Shown here piece by piece: positions 1 through 7,774 of a stretch of 64,000 nt of DNA (the first letter of the stretch is position 1; every line of letters starts with the position of its first letter). The notes below the pieces were generated by a model. It searched no databases, was not told where the DNA came from, and saw only the letters and a program-made list of their open reading frames with translations. The DNA comes from Streptomyces clavifer (GTDB lineage Bacteria; Actinomycetota; Actinomycetes; Streptomycetales; Streptomycetaceae), in the NCBI GenBank assembly GCA_014651175.1, contig BMWJ01000012.1, positions 1 to 64,000 of the forward strand. Reading direction: 5' to 3'. The translations under genes were made by a program, and so were the position numbers.

Positions 1-470
1 GCGAGCACGACGAGGGCGACGGCGGCGGCGACGAGGAGGGGAGCGGGGGCGCCACGACGGGGGTGGGCGCGGGGCGCCTCCGGCGCGGACGGATCCGCGG
101 CGGACGGGTCCGGCGCGGATCCGTCCGGGGCGGGGCCGGGGCCCGGTTCCGGCGCGGACGGTTCCGGGTTCGATTCCGGCGCGGCTGGCACAGGCATGGG
201 CGCGGGCGAGGCCGCTCGGCGGCGGGTGCGGTCCGCCTCCGTCCAGGCCGCCTCCAGGGCCCGCCGTTCCTTTTCGTCCGCCCCGCACAGCAGGGCGAGG
301 CGGTCGACCACGGCGAACTCCTCCGGGACGGTCGCGCCCGAGCAGTAGCGGTGGAGGGTGGACGCGCTGACGCTCAGCCGCCGGCCCAGCGCCTCGTAAC
401 TCCTCCCGTCCCGCGCCTTCAGCGCGCGCACGAGCCCCGCGAACTCCTCGACGGCGGCGTCCTTCGGCAT
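1..470 (-). CDS. XRE-type HTH protein with C-terminal membrane anchor (partial, cut by left edge)
   Basis: The reading frame starts at an ATG (470-468) and runs off the left edge, giving about 156 residues. Residues 1-75 look like a Cro/C1-type helix-turn-helix domain (YEALGRRLSVSASTLHRYC, then a Cys-containing linker LLCGADEKERRALEAAW). This layout is common in Streptomyces DNA-binding proteins that carry a tail. A long Pro/Ala/Ser/Glu-rich linker follows, with repeated APEP/DPSAP units. A hydrophobic stretch (PLLVAAAVALVVL) begins at the edge and is probably a membrane anchor. The gene is divergent from the secreted-protein gene at 639. DNA-binding function is inferred from the HTH; no target can be named. 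Confidence 0.7.
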   Translation of the reverse strand, partial: MPKDAAVEEFAGLVRALKARDGRSYEALGRRLSVSASTLHRYCSGATVPEEFAVVDRLALLCGADEKERRALEAAWTEADRTRRRAASPAPMPVPAAPESNPEPSAPEPGPGPAPDGSAPDPSAADPSAPEAPRAHPRRGAPAPLLVAAAVALVVL

Positions 471-638
471 TCCATCCCCCTCGACCCTGCGTCCCATCCT
501 TCAGGTCCTTGCACGTCAGCGGGGGTGGAATGGTTCCGGGACGGCTGGTGGGCGCGTGATCGTTGCAGCCGGCGGGCGCCGGCCCCACGCTGGTTGAGCA
601 CTGACCGAACGAACGACCCGACGGGGGATCCACCTGCC

Positions 639-1244
639 ATGAACAAGCTCCGCACCGCACTCGCCACCGCAGCCGCTGCCGCACTGGGCCTCGCGGCCCT
701 CGCCACAGCCCCGGCGCAGGCCGCTGCCCAGCCCGCCTTCCTCGCCGCCTCCCAGATGCCGCCGTCGTCGACGCCGTGGACCGCCACCCAGGTCTTCACC
801 GGAGTCCCGGAGAACGGCGGCGTCCTCTGCGCCCCGTACAAGATCCCGGCGCAGAACACCCGCTACCGCGAGTTCAGCACCGAGCTCGACACCAACGGCG
901 TCCAGGTCACCACCGTCGCCCGTACCGAGGCCGACGCCGTGAAGCTGGTCGACACCCTCCGCGGGGCCCTCGCCGGCTGCGGCCCCCTGCTGGAGCAGCA
1001 GAACCCGGGCCTGCAGGCCGTCAGCGCCTCCCACGGCAAGCTCGCCGTCGAGGAGGGCGCCTGGGTCTACAGCCTGGACACCGCCGACCCGCAGATCGGC
1101 ATCTCCGACATCCACCTGTTCTCCGTCGGCCGCGACGGCCGCACCGTCACCCTCGTCCGCTGGGGCCAGATGGGCGACCTCGAGGACGCCCCGCTGACCG
1201 CCTTCCGCACCACCACGAAGACCGCCGTCAACAAGCTCCACTGA
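639..1244 (+). CDS. Secreted protein of unknown function
   Basis: This 201-residue protein has a classical Sec signal peptide: MNKLR, then an Ala/Leu-rich core ending at PAQA (about residue 28). The mature part is about 173 residues. It has two cysteines (GGVLCAPY and LAGCGPLL) that could form a disulfide. Its pattern of a degenerate sensor-like fold (TTVARTEADAVKLVDTLRGAL) recalls the PknH-type extracellular sensor domain, but I do not recognise the family with certainty. The ATG at 639 was chosen because the signal peptide begins there; the open frame extends far upstream without coding character. A strong hairpin terminator lies 32 bp after the stop. Confidence 0.75.
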   Translation: MNKLRTALATAAAAALGLAALATAPAQAAAQPAFLAASQMPPSSTPWTATQVFTGVPENGGVLCAPYKIPAQNTRYREFSTELDTNGVQVTTVARTEADAVKLVDTLRGALAGCGPLLEQQNPGLQAVSASHGKLAVEEGAWVYSLDTADPQIGISDIHLFSVGRDGRTVTLVRWGQMGDLEDAPLTAFRTTTKTAVNKLH

Positions 1245-1275
1245 CCCGGGGGCTCCCCTAAGGCTGACCACAGCT

Positions 1276-1314
1276 CGACAGCGGCGCGGCCGGAACCCGG
1301 ACGCGCCGCTGTCG
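1276..1314 (+). terminator. Intrinsic-type terminator after the secreted-protein gene
   Basis: A perfect 13-bp stem (CGACAGCGGCGCG at 1276-1288 pairing with 1302-1314) encloses a 13-nt loop, 32 bp downstream of the stop at 1244. There is no U-tract, which is usual for high-GC actinobacterial terminators. Confidence 0.7.
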
Positions 1315-1470
1315 TGCCCACCTGCTCCGCCGGCGGCGACCACTTCCTGGCCTTCACCAGCATCGCCTGCACCTTCATCTGCTACCGCAGACTCGCCAAA
1401 TGAGATGGTCTCTCAGTGGTGGGCCACGGGCCGGCCCCGAGGACCCGGGGAGCGGCGGGTGGTCAGCCCG

Positions 1471-1523
1471 GGGGAGGGAGGGAGGGAGGGAGGGAGGGAG
1501 GGAGGGAGGGAGGGAGGGAGGGA
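1471..1523 (+). repeat. (GGGA)n microsatellite, about 13 copies
   Basis: An uninterrupted run of GGGA tetranucleotides covers about 53 bp. Four or more G3 tracts separated by single A residues is a textbook intramolecular G-quadruplex sequence on this strand. It lies just upstream of the putative rifamycin-associated element and the helR locus, and is likely to vary in copy number through slippage. Confidence 0.9.
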
Positions 1524-1568
1524 AAAGAGGAGTACCAACTCCTTTCCACTCTCAACGTATAGCGCATG

Positions 1569-1591
1569 GGGGGCCTTGCGGCAAGGCCCCC
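1569..1591 (+). promoter_or_regulatory. Putative rifamycin-associated element (RAE) of the helR locus
   Basis: A perfect inverted repeat with arms GGGGGCCTTG (1569-1578) and CAAGGCCCCC (1582-1591) around a 3-nt CGG loop. From memory, the RAE found upstream of rifamycin-inducible resistance genes has a very similar arm-and-loop sequence (GGGGCTTGCGGCAAGGCCC); this was not checked. The site sits 60 bp before a glycosyltransferase remnant and about 615 bp before helR, both known types of RAE-controlled gene, which is why I prefer RAE over terminator. A TATAGC hexamer at 1558-1563 could serve as a -10 box, placing the hairpin at the transcript 5' end; no good -35 is visible. Confidence 0.7.
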
Positions 1592-1651
1592 TTCGTGCCG
1601 CAGAATCGTCGCCCTGGGCCGGACGCTGTGCCGAAATGGGGGATCCGAAAG

Positions 1652-2035
1652 ATGCGTGCGCTTCTGTCTGCATGCGGGTCGCGGGGTGACGTCGAGCCAC
1701 TGGTGGCGCTCGCCGTGCGGCTTCGGGCACTCGGCGCCGAGGTACGGGTGTGCGCGCCGCCGGACGAGGAGTCCGCGCAGCGGCCGGCCGGTGTCGGTGT
1801 GCCCCTGGTGGTGGTGCCCCAGCCGGCTGACCAGCCGTACGGGGCGGGCCGGATGGCCGGTCCGGGCATCGGCACGGCGCACGACGGCCCGGTTCCGGCC
1901 ACCGCCTCCCTGCCGGCCGCCCTCGGGGCCGCTCCGACCCCCGGTGTCCGCGCACGGGCCACCGCCGTGGCCGGTGCGATCCGCACCGACGGGGCGGCGG
2001 TGGCCGAGAAGCCGCTGTTCGACGCGGTCGGCTGA
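1652..2035 (+). pseudogene. Internally deleted glycosyltransferase, probable rifamycin glycosyltransferase (rgt) remnant
   Basis: A 127-residue open frame fuses the first about 50 residues of a GT-B type 1 glycosyltransferase to its last about 70. The N-terminus LLSACGSRGDVEPLVALAVR is the donor-sensing start typical of the MGT/Rgt family. The C-terminus has ADQPYGAGR, followed by GIGTAHDGP and ending in AGAIRTDGAAVA. These are the acceptor-loop and C-terminal helices of the same family. The normal protein is about 400 residues, so roughly 270 in the middle are missing and the frame is kept. The junction is near GVPLVVVPQ, where both halves normally carry similar VPxV residues. The catalytic core is absent, so it should be inactive. 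Identity with rgt is inferred from the neighbouring RAE and helR. Confidence 0.7.
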
Positions 2036-2205
2036 GCGAGGCCACCGGCTTCCCCGCGCACCTGCCGGAACGTCCGGCCGGGCGCCCGAACACGAGAACC
2101 CGGACCCGGGCGGGCGTCGCCTGCCGGGCCACCTGATTCGTCACGCCGGTCCCCACGCCTTGCCGCGCGCAACGGTGTCGAGCGACCCAGATCGGAGCCA
2201 ACGAC

Positions 2206-4377
2206 GTGAGCCCCGTGACCACCAGCGCGTTCGACCTTCCCGACCGCCTCGCCCCGAAGGCCGACCCGACGCTGATCGCCGCCGACGAGCAGCACTTCGC
2301 GGCCATCGCGGAGTGCCTGGATCAGTCGATCGCCGAACTGACCGATCGTCTCGACGCCGAGCGCAGGGCGCCCGGCGGCATCGGCCGGCAGGCGATGGAC
2401 CGGGACATGGAGGTCCACCGCCTGACCACCCGGCTGCGTGCACTGCGCCGCTTCGGCCTGGACCTGTGCCTCGGGCACATGGTCGGCACGGACGACCCCG
2501 ACCCCGTGTACGTCGGACGGCTCGGCCTCACGGACAGCACGGGCCGCCCGCTGCTGCTCGACTGGCGCTCCCCCGCCGCCGAGCCGTTCTTCGGGGCCAC
2601 CCACGGCAACCCGATGGGGCTGGCGAGCCGTCGCAGATACCGCTGGACCCGCGGCCGGATCGGCGACTACTGGGACGAGGTGTTCACCTCGGACGGCTTC
2701 GCGGGCCATGCCGCGCTCGACGACCAGTCCGCCTTCATCGCGAGCCTCGGCGGCCACCGCTCGCCGCGGATGCGGGACGTACTCGGCACCATCCAGGCCG
2801 ACCAGGACGCCATCATCCGGGCCGGCTCCCGGGGCGCGCTCGTCGTCGACGGCGGTCCGGGTACGGGCAAGACCGTCGTCGCCCTGCACCGCTCGGCCTA
2901 CCTCCTCTACTCCGACCCGCGCCTCGGCCATCGCCGGGGCGGCGTCCTGGTCGTCGGTCCGCACCAGCCCTACCTGGGCTATGTCGCCGATGTCCTCCCC
3001 AGCCTCGGCGAGGAGGGCGTACAGACCTGCACCCTGCGGGACCTCGTCGCCGAGGGGGCGTCGGCAGCGGCGGAGACCGATCCGGACGTGGCACGTCTCA
3101 AGTCGTCCGCGGACCTGGTCGGGGCGGTCGAGGCGGCCGTCGGCTTCTACGAGCAGCCGCCCGCCGAGGGGATGACGGTCACGACCCAGTGGTCCGACCT
3201 CCGGCTGAGCGCCGACGACTGGGCTGTGGCGTTCGATTCGGCGGGCCCAGGCACTCCGCACAACGAGGCACGTGACCAGGTCTGGGAGGAGCTGCTCACG
3301 CTCCTGATGGACAAGTACGACGGCGACGGCCCGGCCGACCTGATCCGCAGGTCGCTCCGGCGGAACAGCGAGCTGCTCACGGCCTTCGACCGCGCGTGGC
3401 CGCTGCTCGAAGCGGCCGACCTCGTCGGAGACCTGTGGTCGGTGCCCGCCTACCTGCGCAAGTGCGCCCCCTGGCTCGGTCCCGACGACGTCCGGCGCCT
3501 GCAGCGCGAGGACGCCCAGGCATGGACGGTGTCCGATCTGCCGATCCTGGACGCGGCACGGCAGCGGGTGGGCGACCCCGAGGCATCGCGACGCAGGCGC
3601 CGCAACGAGGCGGCCGTCGCCGCGGAACGCGCACGCAGGGCCGACGCCATCGACAGCCTGCTCCAGAACACCGTGATCGACGAGAGCGAGGGCGCGGTGG
3701 GGATGCTGCGCGGACGGGACCTTCAGGACACCCTGATCGAGGCGAGCGCACCGGCCGGTGGCGAACCGGACCTGCTCGCCGGACCGTTCGCCCACATCGT
3801 CGTGGACGAGGCTCAGGAGCTGACCGACGCGGAGTGGCAGATGCTGCTGCTCCGGTGCCCGTCCCGGAGCTTCACCGTCGTCGGGGACCGCGCCCAGGCC
3901 AGGCACGGGTTCACGGAGTCGTGGCAGGAGCGGCTGGAACGGGTCGGGCTGGACCGGATCAGGCTGACGTCCCTGAGCATCAACTACCGGACGCCGCAGG
4001 AGATCATGGCCGAGGCCGAGCCGGTCATCCGGGCCGTGCTCCCGGACGCCAACGTGCCCGCCTCCGTCCGCAGCAGCGGAGTACCCGTGGTCCACGGGCC
4101 GGCGTCGGATCTGCGCCAGGTCCTCGACGCCTGGCTCGCCACGCACGACGACGGGATCGCCTGCGTCATCGGCGACCCCGCGTTCCGGCCGACGCCCCGC
4201 GTCCGGTCGCTCACCCCTGGGCTGTCGAAGGGGCTCGAGTTCGACCTCGTCGTGCTCGTGGACCCGGAGAGGTTCGGCTCGGGCGTCGAAGGGGCGGTCG
4301 ACCGCTATGTCGCGATGACCCGCGCGACCCGGCAGCTCGTCGTCCTCACGAGCCGACGGGATCAGACCCCTGTGTGA
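2206..4377 (+). CDS. helR: HelR-type RNA polymerase-recycling ATPase (rifamycin tolerance)
   Basis: A 723-residue protein, the length expected for actinobacterial HelD/HelR. These superfamily 1 helicase-like ATPases bind RNA polymerase, clear stalled complexes and, in the HelR branch, displace rifamycins. The N-terminal region (about 1-110) is a charged coiled-coil arm typical of HelD. The Walker A motif GGPGTGKT is at about residues 216-223. The Walker B segment VDEAQELTDAEWQ is near 533, followed by VVGDRAQARHG. A C-terminal UvrD-like end contains SKGLEFDLVVL and YVAMTRATRQLVVL. Translation starts at a GTG. The gene is preceded by the glycosyltransferase remnant and the RAE hairpin, which supports HelR over a housekeeping HelD. 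Its 3' end overlaps the convergent gene by 16 bp. Confidence 0.85.
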   Translation: MSPVTTSAFDLPDRLAPKADPTLIAADEQHFAAIAECLDQSIAELTDRLDAERRAPGGIGRQAMDRDMEVHRLTTRLRALRRFGLDLCLGHMVGTDDPDPVYVGRLGLTDSTGRPLLLDWRSPAAEPFFGATHGNPMGLASRRRYRWTRGRIGDYWDEVFTSDGFAGHAALDDQSAFIASLGGHRSPRMRDVLGTIQADQDAIIRAGSRGALVVDGGPGTGKTVVALHRSAYLLYSDPRLGHRRGGVLVVGPHQPYLGYVADVLPSLGEEGVQTCTLRDLVAEGASAAAETDPDVARLKSSADLVGAVEAAVGFYEQPPAEGMTVTTQWSDLRLSADDWAVAFDSAGPGTPHNEARDQVWEELLTLLMDKYDGDGPADLIRRSLRRNSELLTAFDRAWPLLEAADLVGDLWSVPAYLRKCAPWLGPDDVRRLQREDAQAWTVSDLPILDAARQRVGDPEASRRRRRNEAAVAAERARRADAIDSLLQNTVIDESEGAVGMLRGRDLQDTLIEASAPAGGEPDLLAGPFAHIVVDEAQELTDAEWQMLLLRCPSRSFTVVGDRAQARHGFTESWQERLERVGLDRIRLTSLSINYRTPQEIMAEAEPVIRAVLPDANVPASVRSSGVPVVHGPASDLRQVLDAWLATHDDGIACVIGDPAFRPTPRVRSLTPGLSKGLEFDLVVLVDPERFGSGVEGAVDRYVAMTRATRQLVVLTSRRDQTPV

Positions 4378-4832
4378 GCGGAGGCCCGTGACTGCCTCCG
4401 CTCACGCGCCCGGCACTCCGCCCAGACCGTCTTGCCCGGGCCGACGCGCTCGCGGACACCCCAGCCGACGGTGAGCGCCTCGACGAGGACCAGTCCGTGA
4501 CCGTGGTCCCCGCCGAGGGCCGGCACGACGCCGACCGGCCGGGCGGGGTGGGTGTCGGACACCTCGATCCGGATCACGCCCCGGTCGTCGTCGCGTGCCA
4601 GAAGAAGGGCGAAGTCCCGGCCGGGTACGCGCCCGTGCAGCACCGCGTTCGCGGCGAGCTCGGCCACCACGAGGGTGACGGCGTCGTGGACGGCCGCACC
4701 CCGGGGGTGCCCCCAGTCATCGAGCTGGAGCGCCGCCAGCAGGCGCGCGAGGCGTGCTCCGCGCCGGGTGGCGGAGAAGCGCTGCTCGAAGGTGCGCACC
4801 GGGGCGCCGGTCGACTGCGGGATACGAGACAT
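4362..4832 (-). CDS. ATP-binding regulatory protein (HATPase_c, anti-sigma-kinase-like)
   Basis: A 156-residue protein with the Bergerat ATP-binding fold of RsbW/SpoIIAB-like serine kinases. The N-box is VVAELAANAVLHG, the central sheet has IRIEVSDTHP, and the G-box is GDHGHGLVLVE. The ATG at 4832 is preferred because the domain starts there, although the frame is open far upstream. It is divergent from an Scr1-type HTH gene followed by a DUF397 gene. This three-gene arrangement is very common in Streptomyces and is thought to be regulatory. Its partner anti-anti-sigma or sigma factor cannot be told from the sequence. The 3' end overlaps helR by 16 bp tail to tail. Confidence 0.8.
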   Translation of the reverse strand: MSRIPQSTGAPVRTFEQRFSATRRGARLARLLAALQLDDWGHPRGAAVHDAVTLVVAELAANAVLHGRVPGRDFALLLARDDDRGVIRIEVSDTHPARPVGVVPALGGDHGHGLVLVEALTVGWGVRERVGPGKTVWAECRARERRQSRASAHTGV

Positions 4833-4923
4833 GCGACTCACCCTGCGGGGGGCGAAGGGCCCGGCGGCAGGCACGGCACCCATACAGAACGCCTTGTACT
4901 GGTGCACGCACTGGACCCGGTAC

Positions 4924-4938
4924 GTCACCGTACGTGAC
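4924..4938. promoter_or_regulatory. Candidate operator between the ATP-binding gene and the Scr1-type regulator
   Basis: An inverted repeat GTCAC-N5-GTGAC lies in the 186-bp divergent intergenic region, within a local GTACGT-rich stretch. It may bind the adjacent HTH protein, but no footprint sequence is known to me for this family. Low confidence. Confidence 0.25.
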
Positions 4939-5018
4939 CATGGTCCCGTCGGGTCGTGGCGCAGCGCGGACGACGCACACGGCACGGAACGGGTACGGCA
5001 CAGGGAGAGGCGGCTGCG

Positions 5019-5870
5019 ATGGCGACGGACACCGGTGGGGGCGGCGGACCATGCGGTGAGCCGGAGTTGTCGGACAGTCTCAGGACGTTCGGGGCCGTGC
5101 TCAAGGCCCTGCGCGACGAAGCCCGTCTCACCCAGGAGCAGTTCGCTCCGCTGGTGCGGTATTCGGTGGCGTACATCGCCAAGATCGAGCAGGGCAAGCG
5201 GTTCCCTCCGCGGGATCTGCTGGACCGCTCGGAAGAGGTGCTGGGAGCGACGGCGGCCCGGGTGCTGGTGGCGGCGGCGGGGAGCCTGACGCGGAAGGCG
5301 GGGCTGGCGTCCTGGTTCCTCCAGTGGGCCGCGATCGAGGAGGACACCACATCGCTCCACGCCTATGAATGCCGTGTGATTCCTGGTCTGCTGCAGCCCG
5401 AGCCGTACATCCAGGCCCTCTTCGAGCGCCACCTCCCGCCGCTGACGCAGGAGCAGTCCGAACGACAGGTGACGGCCCGTCTGGCCCGCCAGCGCCTTCT
5501 CCTCGACCGCCCGAACACGACGTTCAGCTTCATCTTCGAACAGGCCCTGCTGGAACGTCGCCTGGGCGGTACGCCCGTCATGGACTCCCTCCTCGACCAC
5601 CTGCTCGCCGTGGGGCGGTACCGCAACGTGGAGATTCAGGTGATGCCGCTGGTCCAGGAGGACCACGCCGGTTTCGAGGGAGAGATGTACCTCGCGGAAA
5701 CGGCCGATCACCGCTGGGTGGGCTACGTGGAGGGACACGGCAGCAGCACGCTCATCAGTGACGCGAAAGCCGCAAGTCACATGCTCCAGCGCTATGGCAA
5801 GATGCGCTCGCAGGCTCTGAGCCATCACGCCACGAGAAGCCTGCTGGAACAAATGCGAGGAGGGCTATGA
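5019..5870 (+). CDS. Scr1-family XRE transcriptional regulator (HTH plus DUF5753)
   Basis: A 283-residue protein. Residues about 20-75 form a Cro/C1 HTH (LRTFGAVLKALRDEARLTQE, then YSVAYIAKIEQGKRFPP). The remainder is the DUF5753 ligand-like domain of Scr1-type proteins, recognisable from the run around YECRVIPGLLQPEPYIQAL, the later FIFEQALLERRLGG and MPLVQEDHAGFEG. The ATG at 5019 has an AGGGAGAGG ribosome-binding site 9 nt upstream, so it is preferred over the upstream open frame. The stop overlaps the start of the DUF397 gene by ATGA. Such pairs behave as regulator plus small partner and influence development and antibiotic production in Streptomyces; the target here is unknown. Confidence 0.85.
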   Translation: MATDTGGGGGPCGEPELSDSLRTFGAVLKALRDEARLTQEQFAPLVRYSVAYIAKIEQGKRFPPRDLLDRSEEVLGATAARVLVAAAGSLTRKAGLASWFLQWAAIEEDTTSLHAYECRVIPGLLQPEPYIQALFERHLPPLTQEQSERQVTARLARQRLLLDRPNTTFSFIFEQALLERRLGGTPVMDSLLDHLLAVGRYRNVEIQVMPLVQEDHAGFEGEMYLAETADHRWVGYVEGHGSSTLISDAKAASHMLQRYGKMRSQALSHHATRSLLEQMRGGL

Positions 5871-6058
5871 GCACCCCGGAACCGGCCTGGTTCACCAGCA
5901 GTCACAGCGGCGGTGGCGGTGACAACTGCGTCGAGGTCGCCATCGGCGCCGAAGCCGTGCTCGTCCGCGACTCGAAGGACACGCGCAAGCCTCCCTTCGC
6001 GGTCTCCCCCGGCGCGTGGTCCGCCTTCACCGTGCTGGCGGCGGACTCGCGCGTCTGA
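5867..6058 (+). CDS. DUF397 family protein
   Basis: A 63-residue protein with the DUF397 signature: WFTSSHSGGGGDNCVEVA at the start, VLVRDSKD in the middle and WSAFTVLAA near the end. It overlaps the upstream Scr1-type regulator by four bases (ATGA), so the two are translationally coupled. DUF397 proteins nearly always accompany this kind of HTH protein and are thought to act with it, in the manner of Scr2 with Scr1. No catalytic residues are visible. Confidence 0.85.
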   Translation: MSTPEPAWFTSSHSGGGGDNCVEVAIGAEAVLVRDSKDTRKPPFAVSPGAWSAFTVLAADSRV

Positions 6059-6074
6059 GTGGCTCCGCCGGGTC

Positions 6075-7247
6075 TCAGCGGGCGAGTGCCGCGATGACCT
6101 CGACGGCGCGGTCGAGCTCCGCCTCGGTGTTGTAGTAGTGCGGGGAGAGCCGTACCAGCGGGTGCACGTCGCGGACCTCCGAGTCGAACTGCGTGTGCGC
6201 GGCGACGGTCGCGCTCACGTTGACGTGCCGCCGGACCAGCGCGGCGGCGAGGTCCGCGGTCGGGACGCCGTCGACCTTCGCCGTCACGATGGCGCACCTC
6301 TCGGTCCCCTGGTCGTGCGTGGTGACACCGGGCAGGGCGTCCAGTTGCCTGCGCAGGTGGTCGCCGAGTGCGAGGGCGCGCTCGCCGATCCGGTCCATGC
6401 CGAGGTCGAGGGCCTGGCGCACGGCCGAGTCGAGCCCCAGGACGTTGGAGTACGCCATCTCCCAGGTGGCGAATCGCCGTGCTCCCGGCTGCCAGGTGAA
6501 GCCGCGCCCGCCGTCCCAGTTCGCGGACTCGATCTCCACGACGAACGGTTCGAGGCGGTCCAGCATGTCGTTGCGGACCCACAGGAACCCGGTCCCCCGC
6601 GGACCTCGCAGGAATTTGCGGCCGGTGGCGGTGAGCATGTCGCAGCCGATCTCGCGTACGTCGACGGGGAACTGGCCGACGGACTGGGTGGCGTCCAGGA
6701 GGAAGGGCACGCCGGCGGCCCGGGTGATCCGGCCGATCTCGGCGACCGGGTTGATGAGGCCCCCGCTCGTGGGGACGTGGCTGACGCCGACCAGGGCGGT
6801 GCGCTCGTCGATGAGGGCGGCCAGTGCGGTGGTGTCCAGCCGGCCCGAGGCGTCGTCCGGGACCACGACGACCTCGGCGCCGGTGCGCCGGGCGATCTGG
6901 AGGTAGGCCAGGACGTTGCTGCCGTACTCGGCGCGTCCTGTCAGGATGCGGTCGCCGGGGCGGAGGGCGAGGGAGTGGAACGCGGCGTGCCAGGCGTGGG
7001 TGGAGTTGTCGAAGAGCGCCACCTCGTCGGCCCGCCCGCCGACCAGCTCCGCGATGTGCCCGTACGTCGCGTCGATCCGCTCCTGCTCCCGGTCCGCCGC
7101 CTCGTAACCGCCGATGGCCGCCTCGAGCTCCAGGTGCGCGGTCACCGCGTGCAGCGTCTGCCGGGACATCAGGCCTGCCCCGGCGTTGTTGAGGTGCACC
7201 CGCCCGACGGTCCCAGGGGTGTCGTGGCGGAGGGCTTCGATATCCAT
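6075..7247 (-). CDS. Class V aminotransferase (PLP-dependent)
   Basis: A 390-residue fold type I PLP enzyme of the class V aminotransferase/cysteine desulfurase group. HLNNAGAGLMS near the start and FDNSTHAWHAA bind cofactor and substrate. LLDATQSVGQFPVD contains the Asp-x-x-Gln of the PLP pocket. The Schiff-base lysine is in TGRKFLRGPRGTGFLW. The ending (HPLVRLSPHYYNTEAELDR) matches the C-terminal small domain of NifS/isopenicillin N epimerase-like proteins. The start is the ATG at 7247 with a GGAGAAGG ribosome-binding site. It is convergent with the DUF397 gene and separated from the VOC gene by about 100 bp. Substrate unknown; sulfur transfer or amino-sugar roles are both possible. Confidence 0.8.
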   Translation of the reverse strand: MDIEALRHDTPGTVGRVHLNNAGAGLMSRQTLHAVTAHLELEAAIGGYEAADREQERIDATYGHIAELVGGRADEVALFDNSTHAWHAAFHSLALRPGDRILTGRAEYGSNVLAYLQIARRTGAEVVVVPDDASGRLDTTALAALIDERTALVGVSHVPTSGGLINPVAEIGRITRAAGVPFLLDATQSVGQFPVDVREIGCDMLTATGRKFLRGPRGTGFLWVRNDMLDRLEPFVVEIESANWDGGRGFTWQPGARRFATWEMAYSNVLGLDSAVRQALDLGMDRIGERALALGDHLRRQLDALPGVTTHDQGTERCAIVTAKVDGVPTADLAAALVRRHVNVSATVAAHTQFDSEVRDVHPLVRLSPHYYNTEAELDRAVEVIAALAR

Positions 7248-7344
7248 GGGTGCGCCTTCTCCTCGGTCCGTCCGGCTTCGTCGGCCGCGCCGCCGAATCT
7301 CCCCGGCCGAGTAAAGCAGCGTTCGACGGTTGGCGCGTGGCCCG

Positions 7345-7713
7345 TCAGGCGCGGTCGTGGAGAGTGACCTGGTACCCGTCGGGGTCGGCGAAGGTGAATG
7401 TCCGGCCGAAGGGGCCGTCGATCGGCGCGGAGACGATCGTGTGGCCGTCGGCGGCGAGAGCATCGTGGATGGCCTGGACGTCCGTGGCGTGGAGCCAGAT
7501 CGCGGCACCGATGCCGGGCTGGGCGACGGACGCCAGATCGGTGCCGGGAACGACGTCGCGGAGGGCGAACGCGATCGGCTTCGTCTCGAAGACGACAGCG
7601 TGCGGGGGCCCGGCCTGCGAGCGGACGAGGCCGAGGTACTGCTCGTAGAACGCCTGTGAATCGTCGAGGGCGCGCACTTGGAGTGAGATGAAGTCGGGGC
7701 CGGTGACAGGCAT
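7345..7713 (-). CDS. VOC-family (glyoxalase/bleomycin-resistance fold) protein
   Basis: A 122-residue single-module vicinal oxygen chelate protein. Visible hallmarks are FISLQVRALDDSQAFYEQYL at the start and FTFADPDGYQVTLHD at the end; the latter carries the final metal-ligand position of the fold. Related proteins bind or detoxify small molecules. The ATG at 7713 has GAAGGAGC just upstream. It is divergent from a marR gene across 59 bp containing two matching inverted repeats, so it is probably repressed by that MarR and induced by its ligand. Confidence 0.8.
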   Translation of the reverse strand: MPVTGPDFISLQVRALDDSQAFYEQYLGLVRSQAGPPHAVVFETKPIAFALRDVVPGTDLASVAQPGIGAAIWLHATDVQAIHDALAADGHTIVSAPIDGPFGRTFTFADPDGYQVTLHDRA

Positions 7714-7728
7714 GGTGCTCCTTCTGTT

Positions 7729-7748
7729 CGTGTCAGCTTCCTGACACG
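7729..7748. promoter_or_regulatory. MarR operator copy 1
   Basis: A perfect inverted repeat CGTGTCAG-N4-CTGACACG in the divergent VOC/marR intergenic region. It shares the TGTCAG half-site with the second repeat, and the two centres are 27 bp apart. It lies where the VOC transcript should begin. Confidence 0.65.
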
Positions 7749-7756
7749 CAGACGTT

Positions 7757-7774
7757 ATGTCAGAATACTGACAT
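7757..7774. promoter_or_regulatory. MarR operator copy 2, overlapping the marR start codon
   Basis: A perfect inverted repeat ATGTCAG-N4-CTGACAT whose right arm includes the first two bases of the marR ATG. It also covers CAGAAT (7761-7766), which fits a -10 box for a transcript starting at the ATG, so MarR binding would block its own promoter. Confidence 0.65.

Noticed and set aside
63-638. Long open plus-strand frame upstream of the secreted protein
   Set aside because: It is the antisense shadow of the HTH gene (Arg/Gly-rich low-complexity translation); the real plus-strand start is the signal peptide at 639.
1569-1591. First read as an ordinary intrinsic terminator
   Set aside because: A terminator already exists at 1276-1314 for the upstream gene, and the arms match my recollection of the rifamycin-associated element next to helR, so the regulatory reading is preferred.
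4833-5852. Minus-strand frame extending the ATP-binding protein to 496 residues
   Set aside because: The upstream portion is antisense to the Scr1-type gene and has no domain; the HATPase protein starts near 4832.
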